A model generated the notes under the pieces. That model was not told the origin of the DNA and did no database searches. It saw only the letters and a list, made by a program, of their open reading frames with translations. Shown piece by piece: positions 46,689 to 59,311 of a stretch of 64,000 bases of DNA. Within the stretch, counting starts at the first letter, position 1. Each line of letters starts with the position of its first letter. Source of the DNA: Acidobacteriota bacterium (GTDB lineage Bacteria; Acidobacteriota; Terriglobia; Terriglobales; Acidobacteriaceae). Both the position numbers and the translations under genes were made by a program. Location: positions 1 through 64,000 of the forward strand of contig JAJZDM010000001.1 in NCBI GenBank assembly GCA_021806005.1. Direction: 5' to 3'.

Positions 46689-47675
46689 TTAGAGAATCTG
46701 GAAGTTGACTTCGATAAACATATCCACCGCGACCGGCTTGCCGTCTTTCATGGCGGGCTTGAACTTGTACTGCCGCACCGCGTCTACGGCCTTCTGATCC
46801 AGTCCCATGCCGATACCGCGAACGACCCGAACGTGAGAGGGCTTGCCGTCGGCGTCGACTACCAGATACACGACGACGTTGCCGGAGAGCTTTGCTTTGC
46901 GTGCCTCTTCGGAGAACTCCGGCTCAACCTCGCTGATCAGTACGGGCGAACTTACGTCGCCCCCGATATGCATGACGCCGCCGCCGAGGTTTCCGCCGGA
47001 GCCGGGTCCGATGCCGGAGCCGCTTCCCGAACCGATGCCGGTTCCTGCACCGTTGCCCAGAGAGATGCCTTTGAGGGGGGATGTGGGCATGCCGAGATTG
47101 GGCATGGTGTTATTGGCCAGGTTGACGTCCTTCTGCACCTGAACGGTAGGCGTGATGGCCAGTTTGGGCGCAGCGGTTGGAGGAGCCATGGGGGGAAGAA
47201 TCTGTTTCTGCGCCAGCACTGGCAGATGCCCCTGGCTTACCGGGGCAAGGTCATGCTGGCCTCCACCACCACCGATGGCCGTGAGCCGGGGCGCCATGGG
47301 CGGGGGGGGGACGGGCAGATTTACCTTTGCAACGCTCTGCTCCTGATTCATGACCTTCACCTCGGAGGCGATGAAGAGCGCAATGAGAAGGATGGCGATG
47401 ACGTGCAGCCCGACGGCAATTCCAGCCGATGCGGGGCTGCGCTTGGTCGCCATGAGATCCGGCACGGCGATTGGCTTGGACTCCAGCACCAGCGGCGGAA
47501 GCTTGGGGGCGAAAAAAGCATCGCGGACGCTGGAGATGAGAGAGGCGAAGACTCCCTCCTCTTTGAGTTCTCCACTGAGATGCACAATCTCCGCCGGTCT
47601 GGGCTGGGCTGGCTCGGCGTGATCGGGTTCTACCTGATGTGCAGGGGGAGGCGGAAGCGTATCAATATCAGCCAT
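46689..47675 (-). CDS. TonB-family energy transducer protein
   Basis: A 328-residue protein with an atypically long cytoplasmic N-terminus (about 85 residues, Pro/Glu-rich), one membrane segment (GLHVIAILLIALFIASEV, about 88-106), a periplasmic Pro-rich and Gly/Ser-rich linker (GIGSGSGSGIGPGSGG around 210) and a C-terminal TonB domain (VEPEFSEEARKAKLSGNVVV, GLDQKAVDAVRQYKFKPAM, VDMFIEVNFQI). It would pass proton-motive energy to outer-membrane receptors. exbB/exbD are not adjacent. The upstream area to ileS is shared. Confidence 0.88.
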   Translation of the reverse strand: MADIDTLPPPPAHQVEPDHAEPAQPRPAEIVHLSGELKEEGVFASLISSVRDAFFAPKLPPLVLESKPIAVPDLMATKRSPASAGIAVGLHVIAILLIALFIASEVKVMNQEQSVAKVNLPVPPPPMAPRLTAIGGGGGQHDLAPVSQGHLPVLAQKQILPPMAPPTAAPKLAITPTVQVQKDVNLANNTMPNLGMPTSPLKGISLGNGAGTGIGSGSGSGIGPGSGGNLGGGVMHIGGDVSSPVLISEVEPEFSEEARKAKLSGNVVVYLVVDADGKPSHVRVVRGIGMGLDQKAVDAVRQYKFKPAMKDGKPVAVDMFIEVNFQIL

Positions 47676-48015
47676 AGGGAGTTGCGGGATCGGCGCGGTC
47701 CTATCTTTGAATCATCGATGAAATATCAACAGCGAGAGCAGTTCTAACGCCGGCCTTCGGTTCCAGGAAGGTAAGTCGTCGGGTCCCTGGATCATTTTAC
47801 AAACTCCGGCCCAGGTCTGCTCAATTTAATAGACGCTCGAGACGGCAAAGAAGTAAGTGATTTTTGCAAAGGGATGGAGGGGCACCGCCGAGGCGGGGCG
47901 GCGAGCACGCCACCCCGCCGTTACAATAGAAGTTTGACTGTTTGATGCAGGGCTGCGCCTTGCTCGCCGCTAAGCGGTGTGATTGCCTTGTTTGCACCCC
48001 GAAATGGAGATGTAG
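47676..48015. promoter_or_regulatory. divergent control region of the TonB-family gene and ileS
   Basis: There are 340 bases without a gene. GGCGGGG-C-GGCG pairs with CGCC-A-CCCCGCC (47892-47903 with 47908-47919), an 11-bp GC stem with one mismatch and AGCA loop, 96 bases before the ileS ATG. No T-box features (specifier loop, the UGGN bulge) could be recognised. Its role is open. Confidence 0.4.
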
Positions 48016-50912
<2,897 letters not shown>

Positions 50913-50913
<1 letters not shown>

Positions 50914-51428
50914 TGTCTACTGACGCCTCCCGGCCCAGGACGGAACTCGATATGCGCTGGTTGATGTTTTTGATTGCTGCCGCGGTGATCTTTCTGGACC
51001 GCGTGACCAAACACTGGATTGTGGCCCATATCGTGACCGGTCAGGCGATTGTGGTGCTCCCCAGGGTCTTTCGCCTCACCCATGTGCTCAACCCGGGCGC
51101 CTCCTTCAATCTGTTTGAATCAAGCGGATCACCGGGGCTGGTTCGTCACTTTCTGATTGGCTTTTCGATTGTTGCCGTCGGGGTGGTGCTGCTGCTGATC
51201 TGGAAGTCAGGTCAGAGGATCAGTGCGACCTCAGTCGGCCTGGCGCTGATCCTGGGCGGCGCGTGCGGGAATCTCTACGATCGCATGCGTTTTGGGTACG
51301 TCGTCGATTTTCTTGAGGTACACATCGTTCACTATCATTGGCCGGATTTCAATATGGCAGATTCGGCGATTGTGGTTGGAGTAAGTCTGCTTTTGCTGGA
51401 GATGCTGTGGCCGCAGAGGAGTGAGTGA
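50913..51428 (+). CDS. lspA: lipoprotein signal peptidase II
   Basis: A 171-residue aspartic protease of the inner membrane that removes signal peptides from diacylated prolipoproteins; many such lipoproteins occur in this window. Four membrane segments are present. Conserved blocks: [26 protein letters not shown] (usually N-x-G-A/I-A-F), [18 protein letters not shown] with one catalytic Asp and [12 protein letters not shown] with the other. It is coupled to ileS upstream; its stop overlaps the GTG of uvrA. Confidence 0.94.
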
Positions 51429-54400
51429 GCTCGATGGGGAAGGATGCTCCAAAGGACAAGATTACGATTCGCGGTGCGCGAACCCATAACCTGAAGGGCA
51501 TCGATGTGGATATACCGCACAACGCCCTGGTGGTGGTCAGTGGGGTCTCGGGCTCGGGGAAGTCTTCGCTGGCCTTTGATACCGTATACGCGGAGGGGCA
51601 GCGGCGTTACGTCGAGAGCCTGTCGGCCTACGCGCGGCAGTTCCTGGAGCGCATGGAGAAACCAGCGGTGGATTCGATCGACGGGCTGGCTCCCGCGATT
51701 GCCATCCGGCAGAAGAATCAGACGCGCAATCCGCGTTCGACAGTAGCGACAGCGACGGAGATCTACGATTACTTGCGTCTGCTCTATGCGCGCTGTGGAA
51801 CCGTGACCTGCCTTCACTGCGGCGGCGTGGTGCGTCGCGATACGGTGGACGAGATTGTGGAGCGGATCTTCACCCTGCCGGAAGGTACGCGTCTGTATGC
51901 GCTGTTCCCTGTGGTGCGGCGCGAGGTGAAGTTGGAGGCGATGCGGCCGGCCGGTTGGAACGTGGAGGCGGATGGGGAAGAAGACGGCTCTCCGGCGGTG
52001 AAGGTGGCTGGCAGAAGGCCGGGCAGGGCGTCGAAGAACGTCCAGGCAGAGCCGAGAGCGGTTGCAACGACGGGCGCAGCATCTGCCGGGGAGTTGATGC
52101 GGGAGCGGCTGGGGGAGTTGCGCCGGCGAGGGTATAACCGGCTGTGGCAGGCGGAGACAGGCGGAGGAGCGGGGAAGATCGTTGAGTTCTCAACGCCGGA
52201 GTCTCTGCTGGAACTGGACTTTATGGCAGCCGCAGAGCGCCCGATTCATGTTCTTGTGGACCGGTTGGTGCTCTCACCGGATCTGCGACTGCGGATGGTG
52301 GATGCGATCGAGACGGGGTACCGCGAGGCGGGAGAAGTTGTGTTCCGCACAGTCCCGAGGGATGGAGATGGGGAGGCATCCGCGCCGGCTTCCGTGTTGC
52401 GATACTCTTCGGCCTTCGAGTGCTCAGACTGTCATCGCGCCTATCGCGAGCCGGAGCCCAGTCTGTTCAGCTTCAACAATCCTTACGGCGCGTGTCCGCG
52501 CTGCCAGGGCTTCGGCAATACCATCGACTTTGATCCCGACCTGATTGTTCCCAACCGCGCCAGGACGCTCGAAGAGGGTGCGATCGATCCCTGGACCAAG
52601 CCCAAGTACCGATCCTGGCACGGAGAGATGAAGCGGGCGGCCAAGGCAGAGGGCGTTCCGCTGGATGTGCCCTGGTTCAACCTGAGCGATGGGCAGCGGC
52701 GATTTATCGAAGAGGGCGGAGTCGCCTCCAGCTCCTGCCCGGGATGGCCTGGGATTCGCGGGTTCTTTGCCGAGTTGGAGCGCAAGAAGTACAAGCTGCA
52801 TGTGCGGGTCTTTCTCTCCCGCTACCGGGGATACGCAACATGTCCGGAGTGCCGCGGCCGACGGCTTCGCGCCGAGGCGCTTGCCGTACTTTTGGAGGGG
52901 AAGAACATCGGTGAGGTCTGCGCGCTCACTATCCTTGAGGCGAGGGAGTTCCTGGAGCGGCTGGTGCTGAGGCCGTCGCAGCAGGAGATCGCCGGCAAGG
53001 TGCTGGACGAGGTGCGGCAGAGGGTGGGCTTTCTGCAACAGGTGGGGTTGGAGTACCTGACGCTGGACCGGTTGAGTTCCACCCTGAGCGGAGGGGAGGC
53101 ACAGCGGATCCAACTGGCTGCAAGTCTGGGTTCGCGCCTGGTGGGAGCGCTGTACGTGCTCGATGAGCCCTCAATTGGCCTTCACCCCCGAGATACCGCG
53201 AAGTTGATTCACATCATGGAGGAGCTGCGCGATCTGGGAAATACGATTCTGGTGGTGGAGCATGATCCCGAGGTGATTCGAGCGGCGGACCATCTGCTCG
53301 ATCTGGGGCCGGGCGCGGGCGAGTTGGGTGGAGAGTTGCTGGCCGAAGGTACGGTGAACGAGGTGAAGGAGATCCCTGGATCTGTCACCGGACGCTATCT
53401 GAGCGGGCGGGCGAGCATCCCGGTTCCCCGACATCGGCAGGAACCGGGCCGTGAGAGGCTGATGCTGCGTGGCGCCCGGATCCATAACCTGCGGGGCGTG
53501 GACGTAGATGTTCCTTTGGGGCTGCTGAGCTGTATTACAGGTGTCTCGGGTTCGGGAAAATCCACGCTGGTGCACCAGGTGCTCTACCGCGCGCTGTTGC
53601 GGGCGCTGGGACAGGAGGCCGGGGCACTGGAGACGGCGAACCTTTATCGGGAGATCTCCGGCTCGCAGTATCTGAACGACGTGGTGCTGGTCGATCAGTC
53701 GCCGATTGGACGCACACCACGCTCCAATCCGGTGACTTACATCAAGGCCTTCGATGCCATCCGGGAGTTGTTTGCCGCCCAGCCGGATGCGCGGCGAAAG
53801 GGCCTTACAGCGGGATCGTTCTCCTTCAATATTCCGGGCGGGCGTTGCGATGTGTGCGAAGGCGATGGCGTGGTGACTGTGGAGATGCAGTTTCTTGCCG
53901 ACGTGGAACTGCCTTGTGAGCAGTGCAACGGGATGCGCTATCAGCCCTCCATTCTGGAGGTGAAGTACAAGGGGAAGAACATTCACGATGTGCTGGAGAT
54001 GACGGTGCGCGAGGCGCTGGTATATTTTGCCGGTCATCCGAAGATCGCCGATCGGCTGGCGGTGCTGGATGAGGTAGGGCTGGGATATGTGCGCCTGGGC
54101 CAGAGCGCCACCACGCTGAGTGGAGGAGAGGCGCAGCGGGTGAAGCTGGCGCAGCATCTGGCCGCGGCGCGCTCCGGCGCCTCGGGTGGGGCGGCAGGGG
54201 TGCATGGGGCGGCGAAGCGCGCCGCCAGCCGGATTCTCTATATTCTGGATGAACCGACCACCGGGCTGCACTTTGAAGATGTTGCCAGGCTGCTTGTTGT
54301 CTTCCACAAGCTGATCGATGGCGGCGGTTCTGTGCTGGTGATCGAGCACAATCTGGACGTGATCAAGTGCGCGGACTGGGTGATTGATATGGGCCCGGAG

Positions 54401-54538
54401 GGCGGAGCGGGAGGCGGACAGGTCGTGGCGGCCGGAACTCCAGAGGATGTTGCCCAGGTGCAAGAATCTTACACAGGGCAATGGTTGAGAGCGGTGCTGC
54501 GGGGTTCTGATGCTCCACGCTCGCGGGAGGTCGCATGA
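51425..54538 (+). CDS. uvrA: excinuclease ABC subunit A
   Basis: Damage-recognition ATPase of nucleotide excision repair. It is 1037 residues, about 95 longer than the E. coli protein. First Walker [17 protein letters not shown], second [20 protein letters not shown], zinc finger [16 protein letters not shown] through CEQCNGMRY, and two signatures [14 protein letters not shown] and [14 protein letters not shown]. Extra sequence sits at about 178-220 (basic, Ala/Arg-rich) and as a Gly/Ala linker after the second signature. GTG 51425 overlaps the lspA stop; ATG 51434 is the alternative. Confidence 0.95.
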   Translation: MSSMGKDAPKDKITIRGARTHNLKGIDVDIPHNALVVVSGVSGSGKSSLAFDTVYAEGQRRYVESLSAYARQFLERMEKPAVDSIDGLAPAIAIRQKNQTRNPRSTVATATEIYDYLRLLYARCGTVTCLHCGGVVRRDTVDEIVERIFTLPEGTRLYALFPVVRREVKLEAMRPAGWNVEADGEEDGSPAVKVAGRRPGRASKNVQAEPRAVATTGAASAGELMRERLGELRRRGYNRLWQAETGGGAGKIVEFSTPESLLELDFMAAAERPIHVLVDRLVLSPDLRLRMVDAIETGYREAGEVVFRTVPRDGDGEASAPASVLRYSSAFECSDCHRAYREPEPSLFSFNNPYGACPRCQGFGNTIDFDPDLIVPNRARTLEEGAIDPWTKPKYRSWHGEMKRAAKAEGVPLDVPWFNLSDGQRRFIEEGGVASSSCPGWPGIRGFFAELERKKYKLHVRVFLSRYRGYATCPECRGRRLRAEALAVLLEGKNIGEVCALTILEAREFLERLVLRPSQQEIAGKVLDEVRQRVGFLQQVGLEYLTLDRLSSTLSGGEAQRIQLAASLGSRLVGALYVLDEPSIGLHPRDTAKLIHIMEELRDLGNTILVVEHDPEVIRAADHLLDLGPGAGELGGELLAEGTVNEVKEIPGSVTGRYLSGRASIPVPRHRQEPGRERLMLRGARIHNLRGVDVDVPLGLLSCITGVSGSGKSTLVHQVLYRALLRALGQEAGALETANLYREISGSQYLNDVVLVDQSPIGRTPRSNPVTYIKAFDAIRELFAAQPDARRKGLTAGSFSFNIPGGRCDVCEGDGVVTVEMQFLADVELPCEQCNGMRYQPSILEVKYKGKNIHDVLEMTVREALVYFAGHPKIADRLAVLDEVGLGYVRLGQSATTLSGGEAQRVKLAQHLAAARSGASGGAAGVHGAAKRAASRILYILDEPTTGLHFEDVARLLVVFHKLIDGGGSVLVIEHNLDVIKCADWVIDMGPEGGAGGGQVVAAGTPEDVAQVQESYTGQWLRAVLRGSDAPRSREVA

Positions 54539-55908
54539 GGTTTCGGAGCTTGTTCTTCTCGTCGTTCGCCGGCGCCGTGGTGCGCTGCGCCTCGACGGGC
54601 TGTCTGCTGGCTGGGCTGGCAACTTTGTCGGCGGCGCAGAATCTTCCGCCGGGAACGCACAGCGTGGATGACGGCGCGCAGCAGGATGCTTACGGAAGGC
54701 AGGTGAAGGCGGCCGAAAGCGCGCTGGAGCAGCAGGACTACAAGAAAGCTGAAGAGACGCTCAAGCTGCTGGCCGCGCAGAACCCAAAGGATGGACGGGT
54801 TCAGTATGATCTTGGCTTTGCGGAAGAGCGCGATGGAGAAGAGGCGGCTGCGGCGCAGGCCTACGCGGCCTCCATTGTCGCCAATCCGCAGTTTGCCGAA
54901 CCCAAAGTTGCGTTGGGGTTGCTGGATGCCCGCGCCGGCCGATCGACCCAGGCCCGCAAAGAGCTCTCCGATGCAGCCAACCTGGCCACGGCCGCTCCCG
55001 AGCTGCGAGCGCGGGCGCTGCGTGCCCTCGCGCATCTGGATGAGGAGAACGATCCGGAGGCGGCGCGTCAGGAGCTGCTGGCGGCGTTGAAGCTGAGTCC
55101 GGAGACTCCCGATGACGTATTGATGAGCGCGGAGCTGGCCGCGCGCGCCAAGGACTGGGGCGATGCGGTGACGGCGTACCAGAAGGTGCTTGATCTGACG
55201 CCGGATGACGTGGATGCGACCGCGGGGCTGGCCCATGCGCTGCAGGAGGAGGGCCAGTTGACCGAGGCCGATTCGGTGCTCACACCGGCGTTGAAGCAGC
55301 ATCCGGACGACGTGCGCCTGGTGGCGCAGGCGGCAGAGTTGTATGCGGCTGAGGGGAAGGCTTCGGCGGCGATTCCGTTGCTGGAGCAGTTGCGTTCCAC
55401 CGATCCAAAGATTGCCGCCGATCCCGATACCACGCAGCTTCTGGCACAGCTCTACTATGTGAGCGGCGACAATGCCAAGGCAGGGCAACTCGACGAGCAG
55501 TTGCTGCTTCTGAGACCGAATGATCCCAAGCTGCTGGATGCGCTGGGAAGTACGCAGGTGATGCAGGGGCAGGATGCGGAGGCCGAAGCCACTCTGGAGA
55601 AAGCGGTTGCGTTGCGGGCCGGATTTGGCGACGACCAGGCGTGGGGGGAGGCCGAGGGCCATCTGGCCTTTGCGGCATCGAAGAACAACGATCCGCAGAC
55701 CTGTCTGCAGGCCCTGGCGGCGCGAGCCACAGTGCTGCCGGAATCACCGACCTCGCTATTTCTGGAGGCGACGGCGTATGACCACTTGCGCAAGCGGAGT
55801 GAGGCGATCAAGGCCTACCAGGCGTTTCTGGCGGTTGCGGGAGGGAAGTTTCCCGACCAGGAGTGGCAGGCGAAGCAGCGCGTTCAGTTGCTGGACAAGG
55901 AGCGCTAG
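54535..55908 (+). CDS. secreted TPR-repeat protein
   Basis: A 457-residue exported protein. A signal peptide spans about the first 34 residues (CLLAGLATLSAAQ). The rest is a chain of tetratricopeptide repeats, around nine, for example AESALEQQDYKKAEETLKLL, AELAARAKDWGDAVTAYQKV and LAHALQEEGQLTEADSVL. TPR arrays serve as binding scaffolds; this one would act in the periplasm. It overlaps uvrA by four bases (ATGA), so it belongs to the ileS-lspA-uvrA run. The partner is unknown. Confidence 0.85.
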   Translation: MRFRSLFFSSFAGAVVRCASTGCLLAGLATLSAAQNLPPGTHSVDDGAQQDAYGRQVKAAESALEQQDYKKAEETLKLLAAQNPKDGRVQYDLGFAEERDGEEAAAAQAYAASIVANPQFAEPKVALGLLDARAGRSTQARKELSDAANLATAAPELRARALRALAHLDEENDPEAARQELLAALKLSPETPDDVLMSAELAARAKDWGDAVTAYQKVLDLTPDDVDATAGLAHALQEEGQLTEADSVLTPALKQHPDDVRLVAQAAELYAAEGKASAAIPLLEQLRSTDPKIAADPDTTQLLAQLYYVSGDNAKAGQLDEQLLLLRPNDPKLLDALGSTQVMQGQDAEAEATLEKAVALRAGFGDDQAWGEAEGHLAFAASKNNDPQTCLQALAARATVLPESPTSLFLEATAYDHLRKRSEAIKAYQAFLAVAGGKFPDQEWQAKQRVQLLDKER

Positions 55909-55954
55909 GGATATCGAGAGCGCGATGCGGCGAGCATGATAGGCTGAACCCAGC

Positions 55955-56680
55955 GTGCCGCGTTCTGCTCTGCCAAGCGTATCTCCTTCGCTCCTCTCGA
56001 TCTTTGAGCAGGAGTACCGCGAGTTGCGGCCACGGGCCCCGATGCCGCTGTTGGAGGTAAAGCTCCGGCGATTTACCAGCCTGAACACGACAATACGGTT
56101 GCGCCGCGACGAGGATGGACAAGGTCGACTGGTAGTGCGGCTCTCGGATCTGCTGGAGCACGCTCCGGAGAGTGTTCACCAGGCGATCGCGCATATTCTG
56201 CTGGCCAAACTGTATCGCAAGCCGGTGGCTCCACTGCACGCTGACCGGTACCGGCGGTACACGCAGTCCGAGGCCGTCTCCCGGCAGGCTGAGCAGATAC
56301 GGCAGATGCGCGGGAGAAAGGTGATCAGCTCGCCACAGGGCCGGGTCTATGACCTGAATGAGGTCTTTGAGGCGGTTAATCGGCGGTTCTTCCATGGGCT
56401 GATGGGAAGACCGGTTCTGACCTGGAGCGCGCATGTGGCCAAGCGGATGCTGGGGCACTACGATGCGGCGCACAACACGATTGTCGTGAGCCGCGTGTTC
56501 GACCGGCCGGGAACGCCACGGTATGCCATCGAGTATCTGCTGTATCACGAGATGCTGCATCTGAAGCACCCGGTGAAAGTGCGGGCGGGGCGCAGATGCG
56601 TGCACTCGCGGGAGTTTCAGGCTGAGGAGCGGTTGTTTCCGGAGTTGGATTTGGCCAGGGAGTTTTTGAAGAAGCTGTAG
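55955..56680 (+). CDS. SprT-like zinc metallopeptidase-fold protein
   Basis: A 241-residue protein starting at GTG 55955 (VPRSALPS). The zinc-protease motif HExxH appears as YHEMLHLKHP at about residues 199-208, preceded by LTWSAHVAKRMLGHYDAAHN and NTIVVSRVFDRPGTPRYAIE, an arrangement seen in SprT/WLM-like proteins. A third ligand may be His in GRRCVHSREF. The N-terminal third has no clear domain. Its biological role in bacteria is unknown. The gene follows the TPR gene after 46 bases. Confidence 0.8.
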   Translation: MPRSALPSVSPSLLSIFEQEYRELRPRAPMPLLEVKLRRFTSLNTTIRLRRDEDGQGRLVVRLSDLLEHAPESVHQAIAHILLAKLYRKPVAPLHADRYRRYTQSEAVSRQAEQIRQMRGRKVISSPQGRVYDLNEVFEAVNRRFFHGLMGRPVLTWSAHVAKRMLGHYDAAHNTIVVSRVFDRPGTPRYAIEYLLYHEMLHLKHPVKVRAGRRCVHSREFQAEERLFPELDLAREFLKKL

Positions 56681-56795
56681 GACGCTGGATGGACGAGGCA
56701 CCCTCTGGAATGGGAATGGACGGCCCCGATTGACCTGAAAAAAGAGGTCATATCGCAAGGGGGTTCATCATGCAGAAGGTTCCCGCCGCTCGGTT

Positions 56796-56930
56796 CAGTT
56801 TCCGGCGTCGTATCCGAATGGTCCGCAGGACAGAATCATTGAAGCCACGTCCATTGTGGAGGACATGCGACTTTTGATCCGCGACAAATTGATCGTGAAG
56901 TCTGGCCTGGTTCCTCTGGTGTATCCGGGT
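56796..56930 (+). pseudogene. PIN-domain toxin remnant (C-terminal piece)
   Basis: The frame reads QFPASYPNGPQDRIIEATSI, then VEDMRLLIRDKLIVKSGLVP and LVYP. This matches the C-terminal half of type II VapC toxins (FPxxYPxDPxDRxIxATAL, xTxDxxIxxSGxVPxxW), with the Asp of DPxD changed in the NGPQD string. The N-terminal part is not found in 56681-56795 and no antitoxin is adjacent. It is unrelated in sequence to the toxin at 16510. The rest of 56681-56988 has no gene. Confidence 0.6.
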
Positions 56931-56988
56931 TTACGACACCGGCGGTCAGAGCAAAACTCGCGCTGGATCGCCGGGTCACGGCGCTGGG

Positions 56989-57699
56989 TCACTGGGCTGG
57001 GGTGAGGCCGGCGGCGGCAAGACGCTGTTGCACCAAGCTCAGAATGAGCTGCTGAATCGTGGCGATGGAGCTATCTCCGGCAAAGACCGCGACGCGGGCG
57101 GAGTCACGCCGCGCAATCTCGCAGTATTGCTCATGGACGCGGGTGTAGAAGCCGTCGTCCTCGCGCTCGAAGCGGTTCTCGTCGGCGCCTGTCTGGCGGG
57201 CGGTGCGTTGATTGCGGCCCCGGGCGCGACGTAGCGAAACCTCCAGCGGTGGAAGCAGAAGGACGGTAAGTTCCGGCTGGAAGTTGTTGCAGATCGCTCG
57301 ATGCAGCGTGAGGATGCGATCGGTGCCCAGACCGCGGCCGGCCCCCTGGTAAGCCTCCGAAGAGTCGGTGTAGCGGTCGCAGAGAACGATGCTGCCCTCT
57401 GCCAGCGCCGGCAGGATGACCTGGCGGAGGCTCTGGGCGCGATCGGCGAACATCAGGGCCATCTCCGCCTCCGGGGCGATGGCGCCGAGGTCAGTCTCGC
57501 TGTGCGAGTCCAGCAGAATGGAGCGGATGCGGTCCCCGAGCGGCGTGCCGCCGGGCTGGCGGAGGGTGACGACGCGATGTCCGGCGGCTCGCAGCGCGTC
57601 TCCAAGGAGTCTGAGTTGGGTGGTTTTGCCCGATCCGTCAAGACCTTCAAAGGTGATGAAGAGACCGTTCCTGGAGAGATGGGTTGTTGCTTGGCTCAC
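56989..57699 (-). CDS. tmk: thymidylate kinase
   Basis: Phosphorylates dTMP to dTDP. The protein is 236 residues. P-loop FEGLDGSGKTTQLRLL, the RQPGGTPLGDRIR block (substrate loop), ADRAQSLRQVILPALAEG, LCDRYTDSSEAYQGAGRGL (DR motif) and the LID region RRARGRNQ are all intact. The last 40 residues are slightly longer than usual. The start at ATG 57699 gives about 12 residues before the first strand. Confidence 0.94.
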   Translation of the reverse strand: MSQATTHLSRNGLFITFEGLDGSGKTTQLRLLGDALRAAGHRVVTLRQPGGTPLGDRIRSILLDSHSETDLGAIAPEAEMALMFADRAQSLRQVILPALAEGSIVLCDRYTDSSEAYQGAGRGLGTDRILTLHRAICNNFQPELTVLLLPPLEVSLRRARGRNQRTARQTGADENRFEREDDGFYTRVHEQYCEIARRDSARVAVFAGDSSIATIQQLILSLVQQRLAAAGLTPAQ

Positions 57700-57780
57700 G
57701 ATTGGAGTCTACTGCAAAGCCATGAGGGAAGAGGGGTTCAGCGGAGACGTGAGAGATTCAAGTTCCGTGAGATCGGCTCT

Positions 57781-58206
57781 TCAGTGGGATCTCAGTTTGG
57801 ATTGCCAGCGGGCTGCAGCCCCGCTGAGGGTGGCCTGGAGGGCGCCCTGCTGGCCCTGATGCAGAGCGGGCCCGGCGGAGGAGTGGCCTTGCCGGGTGGC
57901 GTCGGTCCAAGAGATTCTGGTGGGGCCGTCGCCCGCAATCTGAAAGTTATAGTGATAGCTGGCTCCGGCGGCGAGGGAATCAAGCCCAAAGCTGGCATCC
58001 GGATAGTCGACTTCGATGAGGGAGACAGGCTGGGCACTGGCGTTGAAGATGGTCATCGAGACCTGGGGGGAGTGGCAGCCAGTGAGGCTTGCCAGCGTGG
58101 TCGCCAGAAGCACCGGGAGGGAGGCCAGGCACGTACGGCAGGAAGGCCGGTGCACCTGCAAAAAAAGCTTTGGGAGCGGCGCGATGCCGGCAGGAAAGTG
58201 CCTCAT
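57781..58206 (-). CDS. small lipoprotein of unknown function
   Basis: A 141-residue protein from ATG 58206. A basic N-terminus, a hydrophobic segment (LASLPVLLATTLASL) and the lipobox LTGC (Cys at about 44) predict a lipid-anchored envelope protein. The mature part (SMTIFNASAQPVSLIEVDYP, ASFGLDSLAAGASYHYNFQI) is strand-rich, perhaps an immunoglobulin-like fold. No family is recognised. Frames further upstream are open but overlap lpxD. The gap to lpxD is 37 bases, so they may share a transcript. Confidence 0.7.
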   Translation of the reverse strand: MRHFPAGIAPLPKLFLQVHRPSCRTCLASLPVLLATTLASLTGCHSPQVSMTIFNASAQPVSLIEVDYPDASFGLDSLAAGASYHYNFQIAGDGPTRISWTDATRQGHSSAGPALHQGQQGALQATLSGAAARWQSKLRSH

Positions 58207-58243
58207 GAATTTAGCGTAGCAGTTTCTTCGGAGGGGCTTCCGC

Positions 58244-59290
58244 CTACTGCTGGCCGGACCGGGGGGAGAGGAGTTTCTCCAGAGCCGTAACGCGTTTGAG
58301 GAGTTCCGGCAGGCGGGCAACGGCGGCGACCGTGCGTAGCCAGGTGCGGTTGTCGGTAGCAGGGTAACCGCTGACAACCGCTCCGGGAGCAACGTCGGAG
58401 GGAATGCCGGTCTGGGCGGTGGCGATGGCCCCGTCGCCGATTGTCAGGTGACCGGCGGCGCCGACCTGGCCCGCCAGAATGACGTTTTTTCCCACGATGG
58501 TGGAGCCGCTGAGGCCAGTCTGGGCGCAGAGGAGGGTGTTTTCGCCCACGGAGGAGCCATGGCCCACCTGGACGAGATTGTCAATCTTGACTCCGGCGGC
58601 GATGTGAGTTGTGCCCACCGAGGCGCGATCGACGCAGGCGTTGGCTTGGACCTCGACGGCGTCTTCGAGAACTGCTGGACCGGATTGCATGATCTTGACC
58701 CAGCGGCCGCAGGAGTCCTTGGCAAAGCCAAAGCCGTCGGCTCCAATGATGGCTCCGTTCTGCAGAACGACATCATCGCCCAACTGACAGTTCTCTCGAA
58801 TCACGGAGTGGGCGTGGGCCAGGAGCCGGTTACCGGCACGAACGCCCGGGTAGAGAACGGTATGGGGGAGCAGGACCGCGTCATCCCCGATGATGCAGCC
58901 GGCACCGATGACGACGTAGGCTCCGATGTGAGCGCGGGAGCCGATACTGGCGCTGGGGTCGATGACGGCAGTAGGGTGAACACCCGGTGGGTAGGACGGG
59001 GCCGGATGAAAGAGACCAATGACCTGGGACCAGGCGAGATAGGGGTTGGGGGTGCGCAGCGTGGGGGTCTTGAGGGACGCAAAGCCAGGTTCCACGATGA
59101 GGGCGCCGGCTTGGGTGCTATGAGCCAGGGCCACATACTTCGGGTTGGCAACAAAGGTGATGTGCGCCGGGCCGGCGGCTTCAATGCCGGAGACGCCTTC
59201 GATGACAACGGCGGCGGCGGACTCCATCGTCTGGTCCTGGCCAGGTACCAGGGTTGCTGCCAGAGTCTCTGCTAACTCACTGAGGTTCAT
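58244..59290 (-). CDS. lpxD: UDP-3-O-(3-hydroxyacyl)glucosamine N-acyltransferase
   Basis: Adds the second acyl chain in lipid A synthesis. The protein is 348 residues. The N-terminal uridine-binding domain (VIEGVSGIEAAGPAHITFVA, NPYLAWSQVIGLF) is followed by about nine left-handed beta-helix hexapeptide repeats (IDPSASIGSRAHIGAYVVIG onward). The catalytic His is probably in VQVGHGSSVGENTL. The C-terminal helix (VAAVARLPELLKRVTALEKL) is present. It shows that the organism makes an outer membrane with lipid A. Confidence 0.95.
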   Translation of the reverse strand: MNLSELAETLAATLVPGQDQTMESAAAVVIEGVSGIEAAGPAHITFVANPKYVALAHSTQAGALIVEPGFASLKTPTLRTPNPYLAWSQVIGLFHPAPSYPPGVHPTAVIDPSASIGSRAHIGAYVVIGAGCIIGDDAVLLPHTVLYPGVRAGNRLLAHAHSVIRENCQLGDDVVLQNGAIIGADGFGFAKDSCGRWVKIMQSGPAVLEDAVEVQANACVDRASVGTTHIAAGVKIDNLVQVGHGSSVGENTLLCAQTGLSGSTIVGKNVILAGQVGAAGHLTIGDGAIATAQTGIPSDVAPGAVVSGYPATDNRTWLRTVAAVARLPELLKRVTALEKLLSPRSGQQ

Positions 59291-59311
59291 AGAGCTGATT
59301 CTACTCGGCCC

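Noticed and set aside
47676-48015. Possible T-box riboswitch before ileS
   Set aside because: No specifier loop or conserved T-box sequence could be found; only a GC hairpin.
53171-54622. 483-codon open frame on the minus strand
   Set aside because: Antisense to uvrA and without recognisable domains.
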